Source of the DNA: Flavobacteriales bacterium
GTDB taxonomy: Bacteria; Bacteroidota; Bacteroidia; Flavobacteriales_E; Vicingaceae
Direction of reading: 5' to 3'
Length of the DNA: 64,000 bases
Assembly (NCBI GenBank): GCA_020635795.1
Contig: JACJZD010000001.1
Span: 567,001-631,000, forward strand
The position numbers and the translations under genes were made by a program. This document shows, piece after piece, positions 34,803-43,459 of the stretch (position 1 is the first letter of the stretch; each line of letters opens with the position of its first letter). The notes beneath the pieces are model-generated. The model ran no database searches and had not been told where the DNA came from. It saw only the letters and a list, made by a program, of their open reading frames with translations.

Positions 34803-36655
34803 TAGTAATTAAATTGTTTGTTTAAATCTTCTAAATTTAAGGTGATGATAATGGGTTTTCCGTTTTGCAAACTGTAAGGCATTTCGCAAGCAAACAAGTT
34901 GTCAATAAGTTTGCTCATTTCTTCTTCCGACAAATATTGCCCTGATTTTATCGAGGCACTTTTTGCTAACGACGAAGCCAATTTTTCTTTTTTGTCTATT
35001 TTAATTTCGCTAGAACTTGATTTAAGTTGTTCCAGCAATTTTTCTAAGGTTAATTTTATCGGTAAATCTTGTAGTTCCGATGGTACTGCCGAAATTACAA
35101 ACGAACTTCGTCCAACTTTATCTAACACAAAACCCAAATCTTGTATATCGTTTTTTATTTCAACCAACAATTCTGCATCTGCTGAGGTAAAATCGACCGT
35201 TTCGGGAAACAACAATTGTTGACTGATGCTTTTTTTAGATGACAAACTGCTTAAAAATTGTTCGAATAAAATACGTTCGTGAGCTCGTTGTTGGTCAATG
35301 ATTAAAAAGCCCGATTTCAGTTGCGTAAAAATGTATTTTTTGTGCAATTGCACCAAGGTTTTTTTGTTGTCAGTCTCGGCTTCATCCCAGTTCGATAAAA
35401 TGGTTTGGTCGGGAGTTGCTTCTTGTTTTTTGTTACTCTCAATAATGGTTGAGGTAGTTACTTCAAAATCTTGATACAGTTTATCCCAATTTTTATCCGT
35501 TTTTTGAACGGCAGGTTTTTGATGAAACTGTTGTTTAACCTCGTCCATTTTAAATGGATTGTAATTCGGATTAACTTTTATGGTTGGAGCTTTAACAGGG
35601 TCGGTCGATTTAAAAATAGGAATGTTAAAACTCGATTCCTGCTCAAAATCAAGCGTAGGCGAAATGTTGTTTTTTCCTAAACCTTGTTTTACCGCTGTTC
35701 TGATGATGGCATAAATTGAACGTTCATCTTCAAACTTAATTTCGGTTTTGGTAGGATGAATGTTGATGTCAATTTTAGTAGGGTCAATCTCCAATTTTAA
35801 AAAATAAGAAGGAAATTGGTCTTTGCTCAACAACTGGTCGAATGCACTTTGTACAGCATGGTTTAAGTAAGCATTTTTGATAAAACGATTGTTTACAAAA
35901 AAGAACTGTTCTCCTCGAGTTTTCTTGGCAAATTCTGGTTTGCTTACAAAACCTTCAATGCTAACAATATCAGTTGATTCGCTTACAGGAACCAATTTTT
36001 GGTTGTATTTATCCCCAAACACACTCACAATTCGCTGACGAAATGTGCCTTTGTTTAAGTTAAACACCTCGTTACCGTTGTTGTACATCGAAAAAGCTAT
36101 TTCGGGGTGTACCAATGCCACACGCTGAAACTCATCAATAATGTGTTTGATTTCGATAGGGTTCGATTTCAAAAAATTACGACGAGCAGGAACATTGTAA
36201 AACAAATTTTTGATAGAAAACGAAGTCCCTTTTGCACACGAACAATGTTCTTGCTCTTTTACCTCACTGCCTTCAATTAAAATAAATGTACCCAGTTCTT
36301 TGCCGCTTTGTTTGGTTTTAAGCTCTACTTGTGCAATAGCTGCAATCGAAGCCAAAGCTTCACCTCTAAAACCTTTAGTACGTAAATTAAATAAATCGTC
36401 AGCGTTTTTAATTTTTGAGGTAGCATGTCGTTCAAAACTCAAACGAGCGTCGGTTTCCGACATGCCCATTCCATCATCAATAACTTGTATCAATGTTTTA
36501 CCAGCATCTTTTATTACCAACGAAATACTAGTAGCACCAGCATCAATAGCATTTTCGAGCAATTCTTTAACCGCACTTGCTGGTCGCTGAATAACCTCTC
36601 CTGCCGCTATTTGGTTGGCTACTGAATCGGGTAATAAATGGATAATATCTGACAC
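34802..36655 (-). CDS. mutL: DNA mismatch repair protein MutL
   Basis: 617-residue GHKL ATPase that links MutS recognition to strand processing. The N-terminal ATPase has ELLENAIDAGAT, DDGMGM and GFRGEALASI. A linker of about 100 residues leads to the C-terminal dimerisation domain. The endonuclease motif DQHA(x)2E(x)4E appears as DQQRAHERILFE (454-465), with Q for H, and the ACR-type motif reads AKSASIKSG without cysteine. Nuclease activity is therefore doubtful. First gene of a minus-strand operon with the rhomboid and a small membrane protein. Confidence 0.95.
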   Translation of the reverse strand: MSDIIHLLPDSVANQIAAGEVIQRPASAVKELLENAIDAGATSISLVIKDAGKTLIQVIDDGMGMSETDARLSFERHATSKIKNADDLFNLRTKGFRGEALASIAAIAQVELKTKQSGKELGTFILIEGSEVKEQEHCSCAKGTSFSIKNLFYNVPARRNFLKSNPIEIKHIIDEFQRVALVHPEIAFSMYNNGNEVFNLNKGTFRQRIVSVFGDKYNQKLVPVSESTDIVSIEGFVSKPEFAKKTRGEQFFFVNNRFIKNAYLNHAVQSAFDQLLSKDQFPSYFLKLEIDPTKIDINIHPTKTEIKFEDERSIYAIIRTAVKQGLGKNNISPTLDFEQESSFNIPIFKSTDPVKAPTIKVNPNYNPFKMDEVKQQFHQKPAVQKTDKNWDKLYQDFEVTTSTIIESNKKQEATPDQTILSNWDEAETDNKKTLVQLHKKYIFTQLKSGFLIIDQQRAHERILFEQFLSSLSSKKSISQQLLFPETVDFTSADAELLVEIKNDIQDLGFVLDKVGRSSFVISAVPSELQDLPIKLTLEKLLEQLKSSSSEIKIDKKEKLASSLAKSASIKSGQYLSEEEMSKLIDNLFACEMPYSLQNGKPIIITLNLEDLNKQFNY

Positions 36656-36722
36656 TTAAAATAGTTTATAAAGTTAAAAAGTAATAAGTTGAAAGTTGTG
36701 GTTTCATACGCTTAAAACTACT

Positions 36723-36790
36723 GTCATTCTGAACAAAATTTGTTTTTAAATCAGTATTGATTTAAAATAACAAATGAAGTGAAGAATCTT
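36723..36790. repeat. 68-nt palindromic intergenic element, copy 1
   Basis: Begins GTCATTCTGAACAAAATTTG and ends GAAGTGAAGAATCTT. The inner hairpin TTTTAAATCA-GTAT-TGATTTAAAA is perfect over 10 bp, and the outer ends form an imperfect inverted repeat. A second copy lies at 43460-43526. It is in the mutL/RluA divergent gap of 240 bases, the largest in the window. Confidence 0.85.
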
Positions 36791-36871
36791 TTAAATGGAT
36801 AGTACTATTATCAATTTAATCGAGCAATACAAAAGTACAATTTTTTAAATTTTTACAGAACCTATTTTAAC

Positions 36872-36879
36872 TAACTTTG
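36872..36879 (+). promoter_or_regulatory. -7 box TAACTTTG for the RluA-family gene
   Basis: Perfect TAnnTTTG match ending 16 bases before the ATG at 36896. No -33 TTG at the usual distance. Confidence 0.55.
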
Positions 36880-36895
36880 TGTTTTAATAAAACAA

Positions 36896-37819
36896 ATGGC
36901 CAAAAGAGTTTACAAAAAAAAAGGTGATACCAAACGCGAATCGGTTTTAACAGTTACAGAGCCTACAAAGTTGCTCGAATTTTTAATTTTAAAAATTAAA
37001 GACAAGAGCAGAACCAAGATTAAAGCCCTGTTGGCGCATAAGCAAATTAAGGTGGGTAACGATCTTACTACTCAATTTGATCATGATTTGGCTGTAGGTG
37101 ATAAGGTTACCATTAGCTGGGATGGACCATTTAAAAAAGTAATTTATCAAGGTTTAAAGATTGTTTTTGAAGACGAAAGCATTATTGTTATTAACAAACG
37201 TGCAGGATTGTTGTCGGTTGGAACAGCAAAAGAACGCAAAACTACTGCATACCGAATTGTTCAAGACCATATTCAACAACAAGACCCATCAGCACACTTG
37301 TTTGTAGTACACCGTTTAGATAGAGATGCTTCTGGCTTGATGGTTTTTGCAAAAACACGCGCGGCTTATCAGGAGTTAATTGATACTTGGGCAGCAACCG
37401 CAACAAAACGAAAATATTTAGTGGTAACTCAAGGCACCATGCAAAAAGATGAAGATACCATTTCGTCGTATTTAAAAGAAAGTAAAGCCTTAATAGTGTA
37501 TTCAGGCAACAACCCTAAAGATGCTCGTAAAGGAGTGAGTCATTACAGTGTGGTAAAGAAAAACGAGTATTACACCTTGTTGGAAGCTTGGCAAGAAACA
37601 GAACACAAACACCAGTTACGTGCGCAGTTTAACGCATTAAAACATCCTATTATTGGGGATAAAAAATATGGTGCAACCGAAAATCCTTTGGGTAGAATGG
37701 CTTTTCATGCTAAAGTGTTGACGTTTAACCACCCCGTAACGCACAAAGAAGTTACTTTCGAAACTAAAGTTCCAGACGACTTTTTAATGATTTTCAGACA
37801 TAAATATTATGAGCGCTAG
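36896..37819 (+). CDS. RluA-family pseudouridine synthase
   Basis: Converts uridine to pseudouridine in rRNA or tRNA. A 307-residue protein with an N-terminal S4-like domain (LLEFLILKIKDKSRTKIKALL) and a catalytic domain with HRLDRDASGLMVFAK (catalytic Asp in the RLD motif) and HQLRAQFNALKHPIIGDKKYG. The modified position cannot be inferred. Its end overlaps the next gene by 11 bases; together with the PH-like and RluF genes it forms an operon. Confidence 0.92.
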   Translation: MAKRVYKKKGDTKRESVLTVTEPTKLLEFLILKIKDKSRTKIKALLAHKQIKVGNDLTTQFDHDLAVGDKVTISWDGPFKKVIYQGLKIVFEDESIIVINKRAGLLSVGTAKERKTTAYRIVQDHIQQQDPSAHLFVVHRLDRDASGLMVFAKTRAAYQELIDTWAATATKRKYLVVTQGTMQKDEDTISSYLKESKALIVYSGNNPKDARKGVSHYSVVKKNEYYTLLEAWQETEHKHQLRAQFNALKHPIIGDKKYGATENPLGRMAFHAKVLTFNHPVTHKEVTFETKVPDDFLMIFRHKYYER

Positions 37820-38249
37820 TTTTTCGAAGAAGTACAAAGCAAGTAAAAAAGGTTTTTACAAGTACATCATGTGGTTCATGACCTTGCTACCTTTTATATT
37901 GTTTTTTGTTGATAGTAAAGAATTTTTGGCAAAACCAGCAGGAATAGTTGTTTTGTTTGCAGCCATTGGTTTGCTGTATTGGTTGTATTTCGATACGTAT
38001 TATAAAATTGAAAACAATTTACTGTTTTACAAAACAGCTTTTATAAAAGGCGATATTGATATTTTAAAAATTAAAGAAATTGAGGCAGGAAAGACTTTGT
38101 TTGTAGGATATAAACCAGCCATTGGGACAAAAGGAATGATTATAAGGTCAGGTAAATTTAATAACGAAATTTATATTGCTCCAATCAACAACCAAGAAAT
38201 GATAGACGATTTGCTTAAAATCAACCCCGAAATTATTATAAAAAACTAA
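37809..38249 (+). CDS. membrane protein with bacterial PH-like domain
   Basis: 146 residues: two hydrophobic helices (about 20-65) followed by a small beta-rich domain (YYKIENNLLFYKTAFIKGDI, IKEIEAG, KGMIIRSGKFNNEIYIAPIN), the pattern of bacterial PH-like (bPH) domains attached to the membrane. It overlaps the pseudouridine synthase gene upstream by 11 bases and rluF by one base, so it is translationally coupled to both. Function unknown. Confidence 0.8.
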   Translation: MSASFSKKYKASKKGFYKYIMWFMTLLPFILFFVDSKEFLAKPAGIVVLFAAIGLLYWLYFDTYYKIENNLLFYKTAFIKGDIDILKIKEIEAGKTLFVGYKPAIGTKGMIIRSGKFNNEIYIAPINNQEMIDDLLKINPEIIIKN

Positions 38250-38977
38250 TGTCGACCCGATTAAATAAATACATCAGTTCTACTGGTTTTTGTTCGCGAA
38301 GAGAAGCCGATAAATTGATAGAGCAAAAAAAAGTAACTATTAATGGGCAAATTGCGGTAATGGGAGCGCAAGTTCAAGTTGGTGATAAGGTTGTGGTTAA
38401 CGGTAAATTGATTAGCCCGCCCGACAATAAATTTGTGTACATTATGCTAAACAAACCTGTTGGTATAACGTGTACCACCGAATTGCAAATACAAGGTAAC
38501 ATTATTGATTTTGTAAACCATCCAGAGCGTATTTTCCCAATAGGAAGATTAGATAAACCCTCGCAAGGATTAATTTTATTGACCAACGATGGTGATATTG
38601 TAAACAAAATTTTACGAGCCAGAAACAATCACGAAAAAGAGTATGTGGTAACTACCCGACAACCCATTACCGGAGAATTTATTCGAAAAATGGGGGAGGG
38701 AGTACCTATTTTAGATACCGTTACCAAAAAATGTAAAGTGGAGCAGTTGAACCGATTTACCTTTAAAATTATTTTAACACAAGGTCTAAACCGACAAATA
38801 CGCAGAATGTGCGAGCATTTTGAGTTTGATGTAGTAAAATTAGAACGTACCCGAATAATGAATTTAACCCTTAAACATTTACCCATTGGGCAATGGCGCG
38901 ACTTAACCAAACAAGAATTAAGCGAGTTAAATGCCATGATTGACAATTCCATTAAAACAGAAGAGGCTTCGAGGTAA
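38249..38977 (+). CDS. rluF: 23S rRNA pseudouridine synthase RluF-like
   Basis: RsuA/RluB/E/F-family enzyme of 242 residues acting on 23S rRNA. An S4 domain (TRLNKYISSTGFCSRREADK) is followed by NKPVGITCTTE, the catalytic GRLDKPSQGLILLTNDG and GLNRQIRRMCEHFEF. The NKPVGITCTTE form, rather than NKPRG, fits RluF. Third gene of the operon starting at 36896; a small acidic protein gene follows 12 bases later. Confidence 0.9.
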   Translation: MSTRLNKYISSTGFCSRREADKLIEQKKVTINGQIAVMGAQVQVGDKVVVNGKLISPPDNKFVYIMLNKPVGITCTTELQIQGNIIDFVNHPERIFPIGRLDKPSQGLILLTNDGDIVNKILRARNNHEKEYVVTTRQPITGEFIRKMGEGVPILDTVTKKCKVEQLNRFTFKIILTQGLNRQIRRMCEHFEFDVVKLERTRIMNLTLKHLPIGQWRDLTKQELSELNAMIDNSIKTEEASR

Positions 38978-38989
38978 TATAATTATAAT

Positions 38990-39286
38990 ATGAAAATGTT
39001 TCTCCTTACATATAATGTAAAACCAAATACTACAAATGTAGAATATATTGAAACTTGTGGAGCTTTTGTGAATTGTTTTATCGAAGCTGATAGTTTTGAT
39101 GAAGCCAATTTAATAGCTAGAGGTGGAATCGAAATGAATGATTGGAGAATAATAGAATTGGAAGAATTTAAAACTATTACTTATGATGATTTTCTGGATG
39201 ATAGTGATAAAAGAGAATATTATGAGCAAGCATTGATTGACAAAGAAGTATTTGTTTTTCATACTTATCCAAATGAAGAATCATAA
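38990..39286 (+). CDS. small acidic hypothetical protein
   Basis: 98 residues, strongly acidic, no signal peptide or membrane segment. Predicted alternating strands and helices (FLLTYNVKP, CFIEADSFDEANLIARGG, WRIIELEEF). Located 12 bases after rluF, probably as last gene of that operon. No family recognised. Confidence 0.65.
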   Translation: MKMFLLTYNVKPNTTNVEYIETCGAFVNCFIEADSFDEANLIARGGIEMNDWRIIELEEFKTITYDDFLDDSDKREYYEQALIDKEVFVFHTYPNEES

Positions 39287-39297
39287 TAAGCATTATT

Positions 39298-39322
39298 CAC
39301 TACCCATCACTCAACACCCAAA
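39298..39322. repeat. intergenic CACTACCCATCACTCAACA-type sequence
   Basis: Contains CCCATCACTCAA (39303-39314), identical to a 12-mer at 31942-31953 in another intergenic gap. It directly precedes the pcm stop codon on the opposite strand. Confidence 0.4.
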
Positions 39323-39976
39323 CTAATCTTTCCCTTTCTCCTTCAACAACGGCACAAATCGGAAAACACCTAAATCTTCAGAGGTAAAATTAGAAGCATC
39401 TTTTTTAAGTAGTTTTTTCATTATTTGGTCTTTGCCTTCACCAACAGGTATTACCATCATACCACCAACTTTAAGTTGAGTTAACAAATCTTCAGGAATA
39501 AAAGGAGCACCAGCCGTAACAATTATTTTATCGAAAGGAGCATAAGTGGGTAAACCCGCATAACCATCGCCATAAAATAACTTTGCAGAAGTATATCCAA
39601 TAGCAGGTAAAAAATCTTTGGTACGGTCGAACAATGCTTTTTGGCGTTCAATAGAAAAAACCTTTACACCCATTTCTAACAAAACAGCTGTTTGGTAGCC
39701 CGAACCTGTACCAATTTCCAACACCTTGTCGGTTGGTTTTAAGTCTAACAACTGTGTTTGAAAAGCTACCGTATAAGGTTGCGAAATGGTTTGCCCTGAA
39801 CCAATAGGGAAAGGCTTGTCTTCATATGCATATTTATGAAAAGCAGTATCAGGGATAAACAAATGGCGAGGAACTTTCTCTATCGCTTTTAGCACTTTTG
39901 AGTTGGTAATTCCTTTTTCAGCAACAATATCAGCCAATTGCTTTCTCAATCCTTTATGTCTGTAGGTATCTAGCAC
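39323..39976 (-). CDS. pcm: protein-L-isoaspartate O-methyltransferase
   Basis: Repairs isoaspartyl residues in aged proteins by SAM-dependent methylation. The SAM-binding motif VLEIGTGSGYQTAVL, the substrate loop PIGSGQTISQPYTVA and DKIIVTAGAPFIPEDLL identify the family. GTG at 39976 gives 217 residues beginning at LDTYRHKGLRKQL, as in other Bacteroidota enzymes; the frame stays open to a TTG at 40033 that would add 19 hydrophobic residues. There is no ATG in this N-terminal part. Confidence 0.92.
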   Translation of the reverse strand: MLDTYRHKGLRKQLADIVAEKGITNSKVLKAIEKVPRHLFIPDTAFHKYAYEDKPFPIGSGQTISQPYTVAFQTQLLDLKPTDKVLEIGTGSGYQTAVLLEMGVKVFSIERQKALFDRTKDFLPAIGYTSAKLFYGDGYAGLPTYAPFDKIIVTAGAPFIPEDLLTQLKVGGMMVIPVGEGKDQIMKKLLKKDASNFTSEDLGVFRFVPLLKEKGKD

Positions 39977-40102
39977 TTTTCTAAATTTTTCTACAAATAA
40001 AAGCAGATAAAAACCAATATTGAGGTGGCTCAAAAGCTTCTTATTAAAATAGCAGTGTTAATAATAATGTTTTGTGCCAAAATAACTAAAATCATTAAGC
40101 AC

Positions 40103-40110
40103 TACATTTG
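40103..40110 (+). promoter_or_regulatory. -7 box TACATTTG for the Gfo/Idh/MocA gene
   Basis: TAnnTTTG match ending 16 bases before the ATG at 40127. The nearest TTTG upstream is 28 bases away, too far for a typical -33 element. Confidence 0.45.
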
Positions 40111-40126
40111 TTAAAAAAATGAACAG

Positions 40127-41116
40127 ATGTTAAAAATAGGTGTAATAGGAGCAGGTCATTTAGGTAAAATTCACATCAGGTTACTAAAAGAAATTGAGCA
40201 ATTTGAATTGGTTGGTTTTTTTGATTTGGATGAGGAAAACAGAAAAAAAGTAGCACAAGAATTTGGTGTGAAAGCTTTTGCCGACATGGACGAATTAATT
40301 GATTTGGTTGATGCTGTAGATATAGTTACACCTACCTTGGCTCATTTCGATTGTGCTTCAAAAGCATTAAAACTATCGAAACACGTTTTTATTGAAAAAC
40401 CGATTACCAATACGGTTGATGAGGCAAAACAATTGATTTATTTGTCGGAAGAAGCCAATGTTAAAGTGCAAGTCGGGCACGTAGAACGATTTAATCCTGC
40501 ATTTACTTCGGCTTTGCCTTACATCAATAACCCCATGTTTATAGAAACACACCGGTTAGCCCAATTTAACCCTCGAGGAACTGATGTGCCTGTGGTGCTA
40601 GATTTAATGATACACGATATCGACATTGTCTTGAGTGTAGTAAAATCGAACATTAAAAAAATAAATGCAAGTGGCGTAGCTGTAGTCAGCGATACACCTG
40701 ATATTGCCAATGCTCGAATTGAATTTGATAATGGTTGTGTTGCCAATTTAACAGCAAGCAGAATTTCGTTAAAAAACATGCGTAAAACCCGTATGTTCCA
40801 ACGTGATGCTTACATTTCTGTCGATTTTCTAGAAAAACAAGCAGAAGTTGTCAAGCTTAAGAACGTAGAAGGTGAACCTGACCCCTTATCTGTTACCCTT
40901 GATTTAGGTAATGGAAAAGGTAAAAAACAAATTTATTTTGATAAGCCTAAAGTAACCGAAGTAAATGCAATAAAAGAAGAACTTACACAATTTGCTATTT
41001 CTATTATAGAAAATACTACGCCAATGGTCACCATTCACGATGGCTTCAATGCACTGGATGTGGCACATAAAATTGTTGAAAAATTAAAAATTTCATTGTC
41101 GTTAATAGAAGATTAA
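40127..41116 (+). CDS. Gfo/Idh/MocA-family oxidoreductase
   Basis: Cytosolic NAD(P)-dependent sugar dehydrogenase of 329 residues. The Rossmann motif GVIGAGHLGKIH opens the protein (residues 5-16), EKPITNTVDEA carries the conserved Lys-Pro, and VGHVERFNPAF and the DLMIHDIDIV segment belong to the C-terminal domain. Related enzymes oxidise UDP- or dTDP-sugars or other polyols. Position before the sugar transferase suggests exopolysaccharide precursor synthesis, but the substrate is unknown. Confidence 0.88.
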   Translation: MLKIGVIGAGHLGKIHIRLLKEIEQFELVGFFDLDEENRKKVAQEFGVKAFADMDELIDLVDAVDIVTPTLAHFDCASKALKLSKHVFIEKPITNTVDEAKQLIYLSEEANVKVQVGHVERFNPAFTSALPYINNPMFIETHRLAQFNPRGTDVPVVLDLMIHDIDIVLSVVKSNIKKINASGVAVVSDTPDIANARIEFDNGCVANLTASRISLKNMRKTRMFQRDAYISVDFLEKQAEVVKLKNVEGEPDPLSVTLDLGNGKGKKQIYFDKPKVTEVNAIKEELTQFAISIIENTTPMVTIHDGFNALDVAHKIVEKLKISLSLIED

Positions 41117-41124
41117 TACCTTTG
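41096..41124 (+). promoter_or_regulatory. promoter for the lipoprotein/sugar transferase operon
   Basis: TTG (41096-41098), 18-base spacer and TACCTTTG (41117-41124) fit the Flavobacterium promoter pattern TTG-N17-23-TAnnTTTG. The -33 element overlaps the end of the preceding coding region. Confidence 0.7.
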
Positions 41125-41171
41125 CACAATATTTAATTTGAATCCGCGTTTGGGAGAGATATTTTAAAACA

Positions 41172-42008
41172 TTGCGCAACGTAAAAAATTACATTTTAGT
41201 ATTAGTAATCTTATTTGGTTTCAATTCTTGCTCAAAAGATGAGCTTGAAGCGACTATTCCATCCTATATTTCTATAGATAAATTTACCATTTCAACCAAT
41301 TATTCTACACAAGGAACAAGCTCGTCAAACATTACCGATGCTTGGGTTTATATTGATAATGATTTAGTTGGAATTTTTGAGTTACCAGTGAAATTTCCTG
41401 TTTTAAAAGAAGGCAATGTTAAAATAGATGTTTATCCTGGTATTAAAGAAAATGGGATAAGTGAACGGAGATCTAAATATATTTTTTACAACGTTTATTC
41501 CGAGCAAATTACGCTAAAAAAAGGAGAAACGTTAAATCTAGTTCCAATTACAACATATACTTCTGGCACCAATTTCTATTGGATGGAGGACTTTGAATCG
41601 GCAAGTTTGCCTTTCAGTTATAATGCTATTTCTGATACGGTAGTGTACAAAACCAATAGTGATGTTTTTGAAGGGTTTTACTCAGGAAAAGTCTCCATGA
41701 TTCCAGGAATGGATTTTTTTGAATGTTATACACAAGCGTTTACAACAATACCACGAAACAAAACCGTATTTTTAGAGTTGAATTTTAAATGTAATCAACC
41801 TGTTTTGGTGGGGTTGTATGCCGATAGCGATCAAGTTGGAGTTTTTTATTTGAATACCACTACCACTTGGAAAAAAATTTACTTGAATTTTACGGAGCCT
41901 ATCAAAACCAGATCAAATGCTAGTCAGTATAAAATATTCTTTGGATTTCAATCTAAGGTTGATTACCCCGATTTTGCATTTGACAACCTCAAAATAGTAC
42001 ATCTTTAA
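41172..42008 (+). CDS. hypothetical lipoprotein with jelly-roll-like C-terminus
   Basis: 278 residues with a leader ending in lipobox FNSC. The N-terminal half is beta-rich (WVYIDNDLVGIFELP, a PEGA-like strand pattern), and the C-terminal half (YWMEDFESASLP, FYSGKVSMI, TWKKIYLNFT, FAFDNLKIV) resembles a carbohydrate-binding jelly-roll. TTG at 41172 is the only start compatible with the leader. Its stop overlaps the ATG of the sugar transferase (TAATG), so the pair is translationally coupled. Confidence 0.75.
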   Translation: MRNVKNYILVLVILFGFNSCSKDELEATIPSYISIDKFTISTNYSTQGTSSSNITDAWVYIDNDLVGIFELPVKFPVLKEGNVKIDVYPGIKENGISERRSKYIFYNVYSEQITLKKGETLNLVPITTYTSGTNFYWMEDFESASLPFSYNAISDTVVYKTNSDVFEGFYSGKVSMIPGMDFFECYTQAFTTIPRNKTVFLELNFKCNQPVLVGLYADSDQVGVFYLNTTTTWKKIYLNFTEPIKTRSNASQYKIFFGFQSKVDYPDFAFDNLKIVHL

Positions 42009-43426
42009 TGAATAAAAAATTACATACTTTAAAGTATATTTTCATTGATGTATTAGCAGCTATAATTAGCTGGACTTTATTTTTTATTTTTAGAAAAAAA
42101 TACATTGAACCAATAAAATTTGGTTATGAAATAGATGTTGTTTTTGATGACAACTTTTTTCTTGCCCTGATAATAATTCCCTTGTTTTGGCTTACTATTT
42201 ATGCAGTATCAGGTACATATAAAAACATTTATCGTAAATCTAGATTAAAAGAATTTGGGCAAACATTTCTGGCCTCTTTATTAGGCTCGTTAATCTTATT
42301 TTTTGTAATTATATTAGATGATGAGATAGCCACTTACAAACAATATTATCTTTCTTATTTAACACTGTTTTCAATACATTTTTTGGTTACTGAATTGTTT
42401 CGACTTATTTTGACTACTTATACTGGTAGACGAATAAAGAGTAGAAAAATTGGATTCAATACTTTAATTATTGGTTCTAATCAAAATGCACTCGATTTAT
42501 TTCACGAAATAAACAATCAGAAGTATTCTTTTGGTAATAACATTATTGGTTTTACCCATGTAAACGAAGCTAACGAAATTTCAAAGTTATCCGATTTTTT
42601 ACCTCATTTAGGCAATTGTGTTGATTTGAGAAAAACCATTGAAGATAATAAAATAGAAGAAGTTATTATTGCAATAGAATCATCAGAGCATAAAAGCCTT
42701 GGTAATATAATTACCGTATTAGAGGGATTACCAGTTATTATAAAAATTATCCCAGATATGTATGATATTTTAGCTGGTTCGGTTAAAATGACTTCTATTT
42801 TTGGTACGCCGTTAATTGTAATAACCAAAGAAATAATGCCTACATGGCAACAATCGGTTAAACGGATTATCGATATTTTCACGTCACTTTTTGTTTTGAT
42901 CATTTTTTCGCCGCTTTATATAATTACCGCTATTGTTGTAAAATCAACTTCTAAGGGACCTGCTTTTTTTTCACAAGAGAGGATTGGAATTCACGGTAAA
43001 CCTTTTATGATTTATAAATTCCGATCGATGACTGTTGATGCTGAAAAAGATGGACCAGCTTTGTCGAGTCAAAAAGATATGAGAATAACCAATTTTGGAC
43101 GATTTATGCGTAAAGTTCGATTGGATGAAATACCACAATTTTATAATGTGCTTATTGGTGATATGAGTTTGGTAGGACCAAGACCAGAGCGTCAGTTTTT
43201 TATCGACCAAATTGTTAAAGAAGCACCTCATTATTACCATTTGTTAAAAGTGCGTCCAGGAATTACATCTTGGGGACAAGTTAAATATGGTTATGCCGAA
43301 AATGTAAAACAAATGGTGGAACGATTAAAATTTGATATCATCTACATTGAGAACATGTCATTACTGGTTGACTTCAAAATTTTGATTTATACCGTAATGA
43401 TTGTTTTGAAAGGTACAGGGAAATAA
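42008..43426 (+). CDS. exopolysaccharide initiating sugar transferase (WcaJ/WbaP type)
   Basis: Transfers a sugar phosphate to undecaprenyl phosphate, starting repeat-unit synthesis at the inner membrane. 472 residues: an N-terminal multi-helix membrane region (to about 145), a Rossmann-like central domain (about 150-265), and a C-terminal bacterial sugar transferase domain with its reentrant helix (KRIIDIFTSLFVLIIFSPLY), KFRSM, RKVRLDEIPQFYNVLIGDMS and GPRPE. All polyprenyl phosphate glycosyl-1-phosphate transferase hallmarks are present. Sugar unknown. Confidence 0.93.
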   Translation: MNKKLHTLKYIFIDVLAAIISWTLFFIFRKKYIEPIKFGYEIDVVFDDNFFLALIIIPLFWLTIYAVSGTYKNIYRKSRLKEFGQTFLASLLGSLILFFVIILDDEIATYKQYYLSYLTLFSIHFLVTELFRLILTTYTGRRIKSRKIGFNTLIIGSNQNALDLFHEINNQKYSFGNNIIGFTHVNEANEISKLSDFLPHLGNCVDLRKTIEDNKIEEVIIAIESSEHKSLGNIITVLEGLPVIIKIIPDMYDILAGSVKMTSIFGTPLIVITKEIMPTWQQSVKRIIDIFTSLFVLIIFSPLYIITAIVVKSTSKGPAFFSQERIGIHGKPFMIYKFRSMTVDAEKDGPALSSQKDMRITNFGRFMRKVRLDEIPQFYNVLIGDMSLVGPRPERQFFIDQIVKEAPHYYHLLKVRPGITSWGQVKYGYAENVKQMVERLKFDIIYIENMSLLVDFKILIYTVMIVLKGTGK

Positions 43427-43459
43427 AAATGATTTGATAGTGAGATAATTGTATTTTTT

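Noticed and set aside
34899..36625. Several plus-strand frames opposite mutL
   Set aside because: Shadows of mutL; no conserved motif or plausible start context.
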